A stretch of 64,000 nucleotides of DNA from Phymatolithon calcareum. Taxonomy: Eukaryota; Rhodophyta; Florideophyceae; Hapalidiales. The translations under genes and the position numbers were made by a program. The stretch is taken from positions 1,922,001-1,986,000 of the forward strand of contig OZ345352.1 in NCBI GenBank assembly GCA_977006965.1, given 5' to 3'. The notes beneath the pieces are model-generated. The model was not told the origin of the DNA, ran no database searches, and worked only from the letters and a program-made list of their open reading frames with translations. Each line of letters starts with the position of its first letter. Positions within the stretch are counted from its first letter, which is position 1. Of this stretch, positions 40,539-50,680 are shown one piece after another.

Positions 40539-43500
40539 TTACACTATCATTTCTTCTAACATATGGATTTCCAGTGCTAAAAGTTTGTCAATCGCCGTTT
40601 TCGTCCCTTTTTCCCAAGATTCTTCTGCTCTTGGACTTGCCAAATTTCGTTGTAGAGTTTTCAGATTCTCTTCTGCGACCTCGTTGAAATGTTCAACGTA
40701 CGACTCTGCTCTTCGTGGTGGGAAGCGGCCGAAGAACCACTTAACTGCTAGGAGTCGGTGTTTCCTGGATCGAATTTGGAGTACAGGGCTTACTTTCTCC
40801 TTAGTGTCCACGGTAATTTTTCTCTCTTTTTCTTCTTCCTTTTCAATCCATTCCTGTCGTCGGCGGTGGCTCTCGTGTTTGTGGGTCACCAGCCCTCGTA
40901 CGGCTCGCTCGGTACTGCCTCTTAGGAGCTCATGCTCCTGCAGATAGCGGATATCCATCTCTGCTTGCTGTATGTCCCCTTCTTTTCCAGCGTAATTTTC
41001 TTCCTTCTCGATTTCGTCCTTCCCTCGTATAAGCCTCTGTGCGAAGTGCTCTCCGAGTTGCGCTCTTCTTATCTTTGGTGGAGTAATTCTGCAGAGGGCT
41101 CGCATTCGGGCGTGCAATCGTTTCGCGTAGTTACCGAAGGCAACAGAGTAGAACAAACCCTCCGCTTGGTTGATCTGCGCTTCGACTGAGTTTGTCCATG
41201 GTGTGAGGTGTATCGCGTACTCCCATCTGCATTGCACAAGAGCCTTGTACATTGCTATATTCTTGGTAGTAGCTAGTCCTTGCGCTTGGACTCCCAGGTC
41301 TTTTAGTCCCATGATGATTCCCTTCGCCGCGTTGATGCGGTTTAGTGTTGCGTGGTGGGTTACTCCCGTGTTGTCGATCGTGGTTCCCAGGTATTCCAGT
41401 AGGCGGGTTTCGTGGAGCTCCTGGCCTGAGAGCCGGAACTTGCGTTTGAATAATCCGGGATAGATAAGCACTTCGCTTTTTCCTTTCTTAGTGTTCCATG
41501 TCATTCCATTTTCTGTGGCCCAGCTCGTCGCCGTATCCAAAAGCCATTGCATACCATCGGAATTGGTGGCTTGGAGCTGCACGTCGTCCGCGAAAAGTAT
41601 CGCGGGGTGCTTCGACATATGCCGAGGTGCTTTTTCCATTGCGAACGCGAATGTGTCCATGAACAAGTTGTACAAGCAGGGGCTCAGGGGCGATCCTTGG
41701 GGGACTCCGCGGTCAATAAGGAGCCACTTCTTTTCCTCGTCTCCGGCCGTTGTAATCCAGGATGGTTTGAGCAGGTATCTGACCATCTCCGCTAAGTCTG
41801 CGGGTAGGCATTTGTCCACACGCTTCTGGAGTATGTCCCTAGGAACCCGATCGTAAGCCGCCGAGAGATCGAGAACGGCTACAAAGCGGTGTCCCTTCTT
41901 CATTGTGCTCGTGGACCTTAGTATCGCGAGCTCTGTCCCCTTATTTCTTTGGAATCCTAATTGGAAGTGGTGAAACTTGTACCGGCTGCGTATCGCCGAG
42001 TCCATGGCAGCGTCAATTATTTTCCGCACTTGGCTTAGGAGCGATATCGGTCTGTAGTTCCCAGCTTCGTGTGTCACTCCTTTCTTGTAAATCGGAATCA
42101 GCGTTGCTCTTCGCCAAGCCGTCGGGATGCATTTCAGCTTGCCGCACATTTCCCATAGGGACACAATCAGTTTCCCGCTCATTTCCGGATTTGCTTGGAG
42201 CATTTCAACTCCGATCCTGTCAGGCCCAAGTGCTTTTCCTCGTGGTGCTCGCCGGACTGCACTTTTGATCCCTTCCCGAAGTGTCTCTGACACTGCGAAA
42301 TGACTTAGGGTAGGGTTCCAGGCTTTCTCTGTTTTGCATACGTTGGCAATATGGGCTGTGAACATGTGGGGGCGCACGGGAGCTCCCAGCGCTCGATTGA
42401 TCCCTCTTCGTTTTCGCTTACATCTTAAGATTTTGCTCAGCGTCTCCATGGCTTTCCGGGGCGACTGGTCTTCAATATCATCGATGTATTTGGTATACTG
42501 CCCGGTTTTCGCCTTTCGTATTGCGGCGCGCATTTCGTTTCGGAACTTCTTGTATGTTTTCCAGTCCTCCGTTCTCATTGTTTTCTTGGCTTTCCGGTAC
42601 AGGCGGGTTCTCTCTTTTGCCATTCGGTCCAGATTTCGTGTCCAGAATGGTTTAAAGCGTGGCGGTCGGCGGTGCTTGTTTGTCCACGGTTTGGTTACGA
42701 GCCGCTGGAATTTCTCGTACCATTTGTCCAACCCCTTCTTGTGGCGACAGCATCGTAGTTCCCCTAACATTCTGGGCCCCCATTTTTCCATCGCTTTGGC
42801 CGCGCTTTCTGCTCTCTCCTCGCTCTTTCTCACTGTCGCTGAGATGAACGATTCCACCTTATCTGGGGCCGGTTTCCTATGGTCCACGTCCATAGCGACA
42901 GGGAGGTGTCCGTTGCGTATTCCATCCCAAATCCCGTTGGGGGATTTCACCCTTGTCGTGTCCAGCGATTTGGTGGCAAACAAGTCGATGTTGCTGTTTC
43001 CTCTCGTTGATCTGTACGTAGCACCTTGTGCTGTGTGGATGCGCCAATTCGAGTTTGCAGCCCATTGTACAAGGTGTCGTCCTCTCATCTTGGATTTCGT
43101 GTCCCAGTGTTGGTGACGGGCATTGAGGTCTCCCATGAGCACCGACTTTCCTCTGCAGTGTGTTTGGACGAGGTCCAGGTACTCCATAGTCTCTTGTCTC
43201 GAGGTATTCGGGGATAGGTACGCCACGGCGACGTTTATTCCTGCCACCATCGTCACGAGTAGCTGGGCGTGATCCGTCGCATGACGAAACTTAACGTTAA
43301 TTTTGAAGGGGAATCCTTTGCGCGTGAGGATTGCGACCCCACCCCTAGGCTTAGCACGCGGTGGGCATGGTCTTGTCGTGGATACCTGGTTGTAGGGGAC
43401 CCTCAGCGATTGGTCCTCCTTTTGCCATGTCTCCGTAAGCCCGAGAATATCCACTTCGTTGTTTTTGAAGAGCTCCTCGACCATACGCGGCATTTCCGGA

Positions 43501-43640
43501 GAGCCGCCAACGTTAAATGTGCAGATCTTGATAGAAGGATTCAAGTTCATTGTGCAACGCATGAGGACGGGGAGCTTTGCGATGCCGTCGGGTTGTGCCT
43601 GATGTTGCTGGGGGGTAGGGCTTTTCTTTGTGGCCCGCAT
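40539..43640 (-). CDS. LINE ORF2: APE endonuclease and reverse transcriptase
   Basis: 1033 codons. The APE-like endonuclease (about 36-250) has F-N-V-G-G-S (N43), L-T-E-T-W (E70), M-G-D-L-N-A-R-H (D171, N173), N-I-D-L-F-A and N-G-H-L-P-V (H244). It nicks target DNA to start reverse transcription. The RT (about 470-800) has P-D-R-I-G (473-477), P-I-S-L-L-S-Q-V-R-K (531-540), L-D-L-S-A-A-Y-D-R-V-P-R, G-V-P-Q-G-S-P-L-S-P and L-F-A-D-D-V (682-687). The thumb has R-W-E-Y-A-I-H-L-T-P-W-T. The C-terminus has K-H-R-L-L-A-V-K-W-F-F-G-R-F-P-P and no RNase H or CCHC finger. The start overlaps ORF1 by 94 bases in another frame, suggesting coupled translation. Endonuclease similarity begins near residue 36, so a later start is possible. 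Confidence 0.93.
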   Translation of the reverse strand: MRATKKSPTPQQHQAQPDGIAKLPVLMRCTMNLNPSIKICTFNVGGSPEMPRMVEELFKNNEVDILGLTETWQKEDQSLRVPYNQVSTTRPCPPRAKPRGGVAILTRKGFPFKINVKFRHATDHAQLLVTMVAGINVAVAYLSPNTSRQETMEYLDLVQTHCRGKSVLMGDLNARHQHWDTKSKMRGRHLVQWAANSNWRIHTAQGATYRSTRGNSNIDLFATKSLDTTRVKSPNGIWDGIRNGHLPVAMDVDHRKPAPDKVESFISATVRKSEERAESAAKAMEKWGPRMLGELRCCRHKKGLDKWYEKFQRLVTKPWTNKHRRPPRFKPFWTRNLDRMAKERTRLYRKAKKTMRTEDWKTYKKFRNEMRAAIRKAKTGQYTKYIDDIEDQSPRKAMETLSKILRCKRKRRGINRALGAPVRPHMFTAHIANVCKTEKAWNPTLSHFAVSETLREGIKSAVRRAPRGKALGPDRIGVEMLQANPEMSGKLIVSLWEMCGKLKCIPTAWRRATLIPIYKKGVTHEAGNYRPISLLSQVRKIIDAAMDSAIRSRYKFHHFQLGFQRNKGTELAILRSTSTMKKGHRFVAVLDLSAAYDRVPRDILQKRVDKCLPADLAEMVRYLLKPSWITTAGDEEKKWLLIDRGVPQGSPLSPCLYNLFMDTFAFAMEKAPRHMSKHPAILFADDVQLQATNSDGMQWLLDTATSWATENGMTWNTKKGKSEVLIYPGLFKRKFRLSGQELHETRLLEYLGTTIDNTGVTHHATLNRINAAKGIIMGLKDLGVQAQGLATTKNIAMYKALVQCRWEYAIHLTPWTNSVEAQINQAEGLFYSVAFGNYAKRLHARMRALCRITPPKIRRAQLGEHFAQRLIRGKDEIEKEENYAGKEGDIQQAEMDIRYLQEHELLRGSTERAVRGLVTHKHESHRRRQEWIEKEEEKERKITVDTKEKVSPVLQIRSRKHRLLAVKWFFGRFPPRRAESYVEHFNEVAEENLKTLQRNLASPRAEESWEKGTKTAIDKLLALEIHMLEEMIV

Positions 43641-45721
43641 AAATGTTCCGGTCCAGACTCCGGGTGAGGTCGCCGGGGCTGGTGTCCGTGTGCGGGTGAT
43701 CTCTTCTCGTTAGTGGGTCCCTCTGGATCTTCAGTTTTGACTGGGTCGTACTGGTCTTCGCTAGAGTTCTCACTGTGGACTGCATCTCCTCCGTTTTCGC
43801 CGTTGTACTTCGCGTGTCGCGGTTTTCGGGATTTTTCTTGTCCTGATTCTGGTGCTCCAGTCGCCGCAGCTCGTGCTTCGCTTCGTTCTTTGCTGTCTGT
43901 CACCAACATTTCTTCCAGTTCAATCTGTTTTGCGGTGTCTTCTGACTCTTCCACCGCCATTTTTAGGGCCTCGTCTGCAAGGCTGGCGTTTTCTCGATAC
44001 CATCTCCTGGTGTGGAAATCGGCAGTACCGGCTGCACACTTCCTCATTCTTGATCGGATGGCACGAAGGTTCCGATCTGTGTGCTCTCGTTTTGACATGT
44101 CTTGGCGTCTCGCCACGTTAGCACTCCAAATGCTGTACTTAGGGTCATATCTCAGGTGTGCGGCTCGTAGTGTGGCCACCGTCCGCGCAATTAGAGGCTT
44201 GTCTGTGAGGACTTCTAGGACTGCTCCACCGACGAACGACAGTCCGAGGACGGCCCGTCTGGGTAGAACTTTCACCAGTTCGTCGTACAGTTCTTTAAGC
44301 TGGTTCGGATGTTCATCGTTGCGTAGAAATCCACGGAAATACAGAGGAACGACTTGCGAAGGGCTATGTCTCGGGGCCATGGTTTTCTTGATTACGGTTC
44401 GAAGATCAGCGATTTTTCCTTGTTCCCTCGCGGGGAACATTCTGTGATTCGGAGTGTACGCGGCGGCAATCTCGGCGTAAGTTCGGGGAACTTCAGGTCC
44501 TTTTTTCAGAATTGCTACATCAGCGATGTCGCCTGAGGCGGTCTTGGGGTGTCGGTCGCTCCACGCTGTTGACTTTTGGGGCTCCAGTATCTCACCTGGC
44601 TCGCTAGCAGAGCCCTTCGTGGTATTTTCCGTCACCGGTGGGGCTGACGATATCTCCGTCGGCGAATGTCCTCGTGGTTTCCGTTGCGATACTTGGTGTT
44701 TTCCGTTGGGGCTATGCTCATTGACGTCGGGGGCGGCTATCTGTCGGGGTTCGTCTTCAGAATCGACTCGTCCGAGGGTTTCGTTTTCTTCCGACTCGCC
44801 CTTCCGGGCTAGGGTCCGCAATTCTGCCTGTAGGACGAAGACGGTGCTGGTCAGTTCCACTACTGCCAATGTAAGTGCCTCGATCTTCTCCTTGTCCTCG
44901 TTTCGCGCTAGGCGGCTTTTCGGTGGCGCCTCGTGTCCTCCGGAGCTACGTACTTCTGCCAGCTCGATTGCTAGCCTCATTACCCTTCCACCGCAGAATT
45001 CGCTGCAGTCGCGGCATTTCGCTCGGACGGCACCGCACCTGCTCGGGCCTTGAAGTGTGAGAGAATCGGGAGTTTTGCATTCGGGACATCTGACTGCCTG
45101 TCGCACCGCTACGAATCTAGATTTCCATTCGGACATGTGCTCTTTGCTTCGGTTTCCAATTGGGATCGTCAGCGGAATTGTCGGCGTGATTGTGTGGCGG
45201 CGCGAGGGCTTTGTGGAGGTTTCCTTGCCTTCTGTTGGCAGTGTACATTTCACTGGTTTCTTGCTCTTCTTTTTCGGTGGGGATTTCGTATCGACTTCCG
45301 TTTGATCTCTTGCGTGTTCTTCGTGTGGGGGGCGCGAGTTGGTGTCCTTCGACGGTTTTTTGTCTAGGATATTTTTCGTTACGGTGTCCATGGCAGTGTT
45401 GGTATCTTCGTCATTGTCTTCGGGCGTCGGAGGATGTGGGTTTTTTGAGGCCTCCAGACGGGCGCGGCGCGCACGCGTCGCGGCTGTGGGCTGGGCCTTC
45501 GGTCCCGCAATACCGATGCTAGTCATTTGTTTCATACTTCGGGTTAAAATTGACGATTTCGCTTGATTTTTCGGGATTGGGGCAGTTTTGTCGCGAATAG
45601 TATTCTCGCGATTTCCGCCCAGGTTAGTTCCCCCTTGGTCGTCCCCTACGCTATTGGTCTCCATTTGGAGATCCAAGCACGCCGATCGGCGCGCTTTCCG
45701 GTCCGCTGCTAGCTGCTCCAC
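43547..45721 (-). CDS. LINE ORF1: zinc ribbon, coiled coil and C-terminal domain
   Basis: 724 codons, no stops. The N-terminal 200 residues are basic and disordered. A four-cysteine zinc ribbon follows, C212-P-E-C215 and C236-R-D-C239, with 20 residues between the pairs. A likely coiled coil (about 278-307) would allow multimers. A folded C-terminal domain (about 458-585) has V-P-L-Y-F-R-G-F-L-R, L-G-L-S-F-V-G-G-A-V-L-E-V-L and R-R-W-Y. By analogy with other LINE ORF1 proteins it should bind element RNA as a chaperone, but the usual CCHC knuckles are absent. From memory, similar L-S-F-I-G-x-x-V-L-E-V sequences occur in LINEs of Mucoromycota and chytrids. The start codon lies about 90 bases from the element's 5' end. 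Confidence 0.85.
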   Translation of the reverse strand: MEQLAADRKARRSACLDLQMETNSVGDDQGGTNLGGNRENTIRDKTAPIPKNQAKSSILTRSMKQMTSIGIAGPKAQPTAATRARRARLEASKNPHPPTPEDNDEDTNTAMDTVTKNILDKKPSKDTNSRPPHEEHARDQTEVDTKSPPKKKSKKPVKCTLPTEGKETSTKPSRRHTITPTIPLTIPIGNRSKEHMSEWKSRFVAVRQAVRCPECKTPDSLTLQGPSRCGAVRAKCRDCSEFCGGRVMRLAIELAEVRSSGGHEAPPKSRLARNEDKEKIEALTLAVVELTSTVFVLQAELRTLARKGESEENETLGRVDSEDEPRQIAAPDVNEHSPNGKHQVSQRKPRGHSPTEISSAPPVTENTTKGSASEPGEILEPQKSTAWSDRHPKTASGDIADVAILKKGPEVPRTYAEIAAAYTPNHRMFPAREQGKIADLRTVIKKTMAPRHSPSQVVPLYFRGFLRNDEHPNQLKELYDELVKVLPRRAVLGLSFVGGAVLEVLTDKPLIARTVATLRAAHLRYDPKYSIWSANVARRQDMSKREHTDRNLRAIRSRMRKCAAGTADFHTRRWYRENASLADEALKMAVEESEDTAKQIELEEMLVTDSKERSEARAAATGAPESGQEKSRKPRHAKYNGENGGDAVHSENSSEDQYDPVKTEDPEGPTNEKRSPAHGHQPRRPHPESGPEHLCGPQRKALPPSNIRHNPTASQSSPSSCVAQ

Positions 45722-45827
45722 TTTCTGCCGTCGTTTCTCTTGCCTTCTTTCTTTTTTCCGCCTAGTTCGCTATCCGGACCGATCGGGTCGGGATCCTTCT
45801 GCACACCTCTCCTTCACAGACACGACG

Positions 45828-48361
45828 AGTGAACGCAATACTGCGTCTAAAAGTTCATTGTTGTAGAGAAAATTGACAAAAAGCGTTGTTGTCGCCCCGG
45901 CGGAGCTCAGCAGCCACGTTCGCCTTGCGGTTGATCACTCTGAGAGCCCCGCCAGATTGTACTCTCGTCGCTCGTGCCTTCATCTCCATGATTTCGGGCT
46001 TCTATTGATCAGGTCGCGTGGTTTGCGTGAAACATCTCTCGAAGATTTTCAAGCGTCGCACAAGGTCTGGACTACAACTTGCCCAGGAGGCTCGCTATTG
46101 TGGTTCAAATTGATGCATCTTGCTTGGCGCCATGAGTGTCAAATTGGATGGAAAATTGCGACCTTATCGCCGAAAAGGAAAAGATTGTTGCGAGCACCGA
46201 GATTGTATTCTCAAGGAAAAGTTTAAGTGCCTGCTGCAAGGGGTCTGCCATTTCGACCCTTATCACCCCCGCAATGAACTGCTGTGATTTCTCTGCGGCA
46301 AAGACCAAGTGATCTTCTTTCAACAGAATTCTTTTCCAGTCCACCACCCGGACGCTCTGGTTTCTCCTTGCGACCTCCCCGTACGGCAACTGCATCGATC
46401 AGGGGGGGCCAGCTGGACAGGAATCATGGCACTCCTTGCGCTTCATGAAAGTCGTCGACATGCAAGTGGCCTGTTTGTTTTTCTATTTTTGCGTTGTTGC
46501 GGACTTTGTGCACGCGCAAAACGGCTCGTGCTTCGATGGTTCGGGTAAATTCGTTTCGGAACTGGATAGAATTCCAACTCTACCGTTGATAATGGCAAAA
46601 GTGCCCGTTCTTCGACACCTGCACACCGTGGCTCACGATTGAGCACACAGCGTGCTCACACTATATGTGGAATAGTTGTATTTGGACAGCGCGCAGACGT
46701 TAATCACCACCCCACTCATCTTCGTTTCACACATCTTTGAACTCTTGGTCTTATCATCAATATATCCAAAACTATTTACACTGGATGTAAATACTCGAGC
46801 GACTTTCTTTGCGTTGTTCTCTCGGCCTGGGAAATGCGGGTATTTGCCGGTGACCGGTGCAATGCGTTGGCATTTATTAGGGATACATCGCCCTTTTTTG
46901 CGGCATGGACGGTGGAGCTGTGAGAGTTGCCCTCTTCTTTTTCATCCACTGTATAGAAAAACAGAACGGTCTACGATGATTTTTGGGAGATGCCGTATGT
47001 CGCCCAGGGCTAAGCATAAGACTTGATCTTCTACCGGCGGGTCTAGGCGGCGATTTGTCTTTTAATACGTTAAAATGCAAATTGGGCACTGCCCCGCGAA
47101 ACATGAGGGTGTTTTCGAGACATGCGCCGAATGTGCAACCGGTTTTCAATGCATCCGAAGAAGGATGTGCGTTCAACACAGTTCTTTTTCCCATGGCCGG
47201 TGGAAAGCAAGATAGAAATCGTACTGTATCGGCGTAAGATTCCCTCACAACGGCTGTTTCACTCGTTTTTGACATCATTCAGACTGACTGACTGACCGAA
47301 ACTCGATTTCGCGAGAAATCAGTAATCCCTTTCTGACGAATCAAGGGTTCAATTTATTGTACAGTCACGACTAACGGCTGGGATTGATGGCACAAGAAGG
47401 GTCTGGATTACAGACATTGGAACACGAGCCGAGCAGCCTCGGGTATCATCTTTTTAGACCGACCCGTCAAACCCATTCTTTAAAAACCCTACAGAGGAGA
47501 ACAACGTAGCCCGAGCCATTGACGTGATACTACGAAAATCTGCTTAAGGCAATTGTATAAAATGGCAAGTCGGCTCAAAGGAGTAAACACCGCTCTGACG
47601 AAGCAGCGACCTCAGGAATACGAAAGCGATTCTTTTGTCAGCTCGTTTCTCTTGCCGCACCGCGAAGCGACGAGCGGACTGCCTTCGTTTCTGGGCGTGA
47701 CCGTCTCCCTTGCTTGCTCCTCTTCTCCGCAGGAACACTGGAGGATCGAATCAATTCTGATTCTTTCACAAAAGAACGTCTATTCTTTTCTCCTCCCTCT
47801 TCCTTCTTTTCTCAAGGTCCCCGCTGTATCCTGCCTTTTGTACGAATAATCCCCACTACTGTAGATTGTCGCTTTGCGATATTTTGGCTTCACACTTTCG
47901 CAACGACTCACACAACAACCAATCACTCTATCAGCACAAAACAAATATCATTTCAGTAGCACAAACAAGTAAGCCCAAACCACTAATTCACTGGCATCGA
48001 CCAGCCTGTCGTTAACATCTCACATCTCCTGCTCTGCATCTCCAAAGCCCCACTGTTTCTCGTACGCAAATGCATACAAGTTGTAAAGTTTCGCGCGCAC
48101 AACTTGTCACATTAGATGTGGCTCATTCCAGGCATTCCACAAATTGAAGTTTCGAATCTAGTAGAATGCCAAGAAAGGTGCCGAATTTCCTCAAGTTAGG
48201 ACACATGCTACCTTCTCCATAAAGCCACTTAAATGAGATTGCAGAAGTGATACAGGCAAGGCTATTACAACTTAAGAATGAAAATGATGCGAGTGGCTTG
48301 CATAGCGCATTTATGATATTGTCATATCACGAGTGTAGTGATAATGCCGAAAGAGCGGAGC
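45828..48361. other. Unassigned sequence
   Basis: No recognised gene. The longest frames are a minus-strand 96-codon frame (46105-46395, V-V-D-W-K-R-I-L-L-K-E-D-H motif region, family unknown) and a minus-strand 133-codon frame (46877-47278). The first has an amphipathic, protein-like composition and may be a transposon fragment. Confidence 0.35.
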
Positions 48362-48490
48362 GTACACAAAGGTCGGAAAGAACCGGAGCGTGAAAGAAAA
48401 AGCGAGAGAGAGATAAGGTGTGAAAAATATGGAAACAAAAGAAGGGAAGAAAGAAAGGAAGAACAAAAGGATGGAAAGGGTTGGGATATG
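48362..48490 (+). repeat. Purine-rich low-complexity tract
   Basis: About 130 bases almost wholly A and G on the plus strand (gaaag, ggaag and gagagag runs). The arginine/glutamate-rich frame read through it is a composition artefact. Confidence 0.7.
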
Positions 48491-50189
48491 AGATGTGTCA
48501 GTGTAGCCGTTTTTCGGCGACCTTGGATGGACCTTCAGCTTCGGAACAAACACACGAAATGAGGGGAAGATGGGGACGCGGAGTGTGTGACTTTTCCGGA
48601 CTTGATTGCATGGATAGCACACGGTGTGCGCGAAAGGAATAAACGTCGGAAGCTTCCAGATCTGCGTAGTCGATGGGACGGGCAGGCGCAATTAAGCGTG
48701 TGCTATCCGAGTAGTCGAACCCAGAACCAGAAAAAACTTCACCATCATTTACTGAAGGAAACGTAAAACTAGCGAAAGAGAAATACCAACTCTTGCAGGC
48801 CTGCGGGCCGCAAACTTGCTGACCCGGCGAGAGGGTGCTTGGATCGAGGTGAAAGAAACACATGCATCGCGGTTCGTCGTCTTGCGACGGTACGCCACTA
48901 CTTCGCGTGCGTACAGTCGCATCAAATAAAACCGCACACGCGTGTTCTTGCTAACATGTTGCCAGGATATGGTGGCATTGCAGACAAAGAACGAGAAATG
49001 GAACAAGGGCCATACAGGACAACAAGAAGGACGAGAAAACATAAACAAAAAAGACAGCGTTTCGGATGAGCGACACTTGCATAGCTGCGATAGAATCGCG
49101 AATGACGCAATCTGCACTTGCGTGCCGCCATCGCATGAAGGACATAGCTTTCGAATCAGCCTCGATTCACTTCTGAGCCTTGCGGTTGTCGCCTTTCTTA
49201 GCACGCGAGCGGTAGGCAGGTGTCAATGACATAACCGGAGGGTCGGGCGGGTCTTCGACGTTGGTGCGCGGGGCGCCAGGTGCCGAGAGTGCGTCTGTGG
49301 TCATGGCAGGTGTCATTTGCTGATCCATAATCACTTGTGTTCGGGTGTGCTGACCTTCGCTGGAGATCGCGCCATATCGAGGTCGAGAGGGGGTTAAGTA
49401 GCGCGCGGCCTGGATTCTTCAGTTTCAACTATACACATGTTCCAAAGGATTCAACCGCGCGTGCATTGGGGTTACATAATTCCGTCAATCGTGCACATCC
49501 ATCCACCCGAGCAGCGTGCCGCGACGATCCTTGGCACCAATGAGCTGCCGACACGCCTCATGAAGCTGAGTGTCGAGATTCCCGACGCCCTGATCATACT
49601 GCGGCTTATGAACTGTTGCCAGCATGCTGGACAGTTGATACATTCCGTACAACGCCTCAAACTCTTGCAATCACAACCCGACACATTACGAAGTGGCTCT
49701 CACTCACCAAATCAGCTTGCATGCACTCCAATCAGTTTCTATCCACAACTGATGGGTGCCGTAAAGGTGATCGCTCGCGCAGCGTGACGCTCTCCACCAT
49801 GCTCACAAAGCAAAATATCGGGACAGAATCATCTCTACCGCCTAATACCCACCCGTGCTGCTCATTCCCACACAAGAGACCCGGCGCCGCCACAATCTTG
49901 GAGCTCCCGGTGTCTCGCTGGAGCTTCGGTGACGTGGATAAAAGAAACGGCCATTTGGGAGGAAGAGACCTAGAATTTCAGACGATGTGATGCGATTTGC
50001 GGGCGAGAGGAGCACATTTGTCCCGGCGATCATACTCTTCGCCGAGAGTGGAGAATGTCATATCCTCCACTCTCGTTCGCTAAAGCACCGTGCTTACTGA
50101 ACGCGACCACGTGATTCCCATGATGTCAACACGTGTTCCGTGCAGGACAAATCAGAGCCAAACAGCAGCAACGGTTTCACGAAAGTAAC
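48491..50189. other. Unassigned sequence
   Basis: Short frames only (up to 151 codons on the minus strand at 48749-49204), with no recognisable motif. No repeat partner noticed within the window. Confidence 0.3.
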
Positions 50190-50680
50190 ACATCTTGCGT
50201 CAATCCAGTCCGCATTGAAATGTAGACTATTCCAAGTCGCATTGAGGTGGTTTGCGTACAGCTTGTTCCAACATGGACCATATCATATTATACGGCGGAA
50301 ATAAAAAGTACTGTGGAATTGTTCGCTTACACTCTGTCACCATGTTCATTGTATACAAGTACACTACACTGCCGTGACGATGGAAATATTTCCAAAGCGT
50401 AGAAACTATCCTCTACCATCACTCGATACACAACACGTTTTCCTCGACAACGCGTCCAGTCGCGCCGGGCTAGTGCCCAATGCACGTGTACTTTTCCCCG
50501 CGCGTTTTACGAATGTCACCCTCGTGCTCGGCCACCCCGCAACATCCAATTCGGCTTCTCTAACGTGACGCGAGATCCAGGATGCCGATTGTGCCGGCGG
50601 AATGGCGGTGAATAGCGTGCTTCTATTTTGATTTGCGCCCCACACCGATGTGTGAAACACTGCAACAACCTGCCATGCTA
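50190..50680 (-). repeat. Dispersed repeat, inverted partner of 39370-40095
   Basis: Its reverse complement aligns along its length with 39370-40095 but contains neither LINE tail, so it records the empty state for both insertions (about 50240-50285). Confidence 0.7.

Larger units (their letters stand above)
40423..45813 (-). mobile_element. Full-length two-ORF LINE, apparently intact
   Basis: 5391 bp bounded by a perfect 14-bp duplication tcacagacacgacg (40409-40422 and 45814-45827). On the minus strand: short 5' UTR, ORF1 (724 codons), ORF2 (1033 codons) and a 3' UTR of about 110 bases. The 3' UTR has the gaagc..ctc/gag..cttc stem (40459-40467 and 40491-40500), aaaataaaaa and a C-rich terminus. 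Both ORFs are free of stops. The endonuclease type and two-ORF layout place it among APE-type LINEs. Confidence 0.95.

Noticed and set aside
42334-43116. 260-codon plus-strand frame opposite the LINE endonuclease
   Set aside because: Shadow of the minus-strand ORF2, which carries all the endonuclease motifs.
43713-45566. Long plus-strand open frames (up to 244 codons) opposite LINE ORF1
   Set aside because: They lie antisense to a clearly coding, motif-bearing frame, show no domain of their own, and overlap each other in different frames.
48311-48691. Minus-strand frame rich in F, S and L suggesting a membrane protein
   Set aside because: It is the complement of a purine-rich low-complexity tract, so the hydrophobic stretch is a composition artefact.
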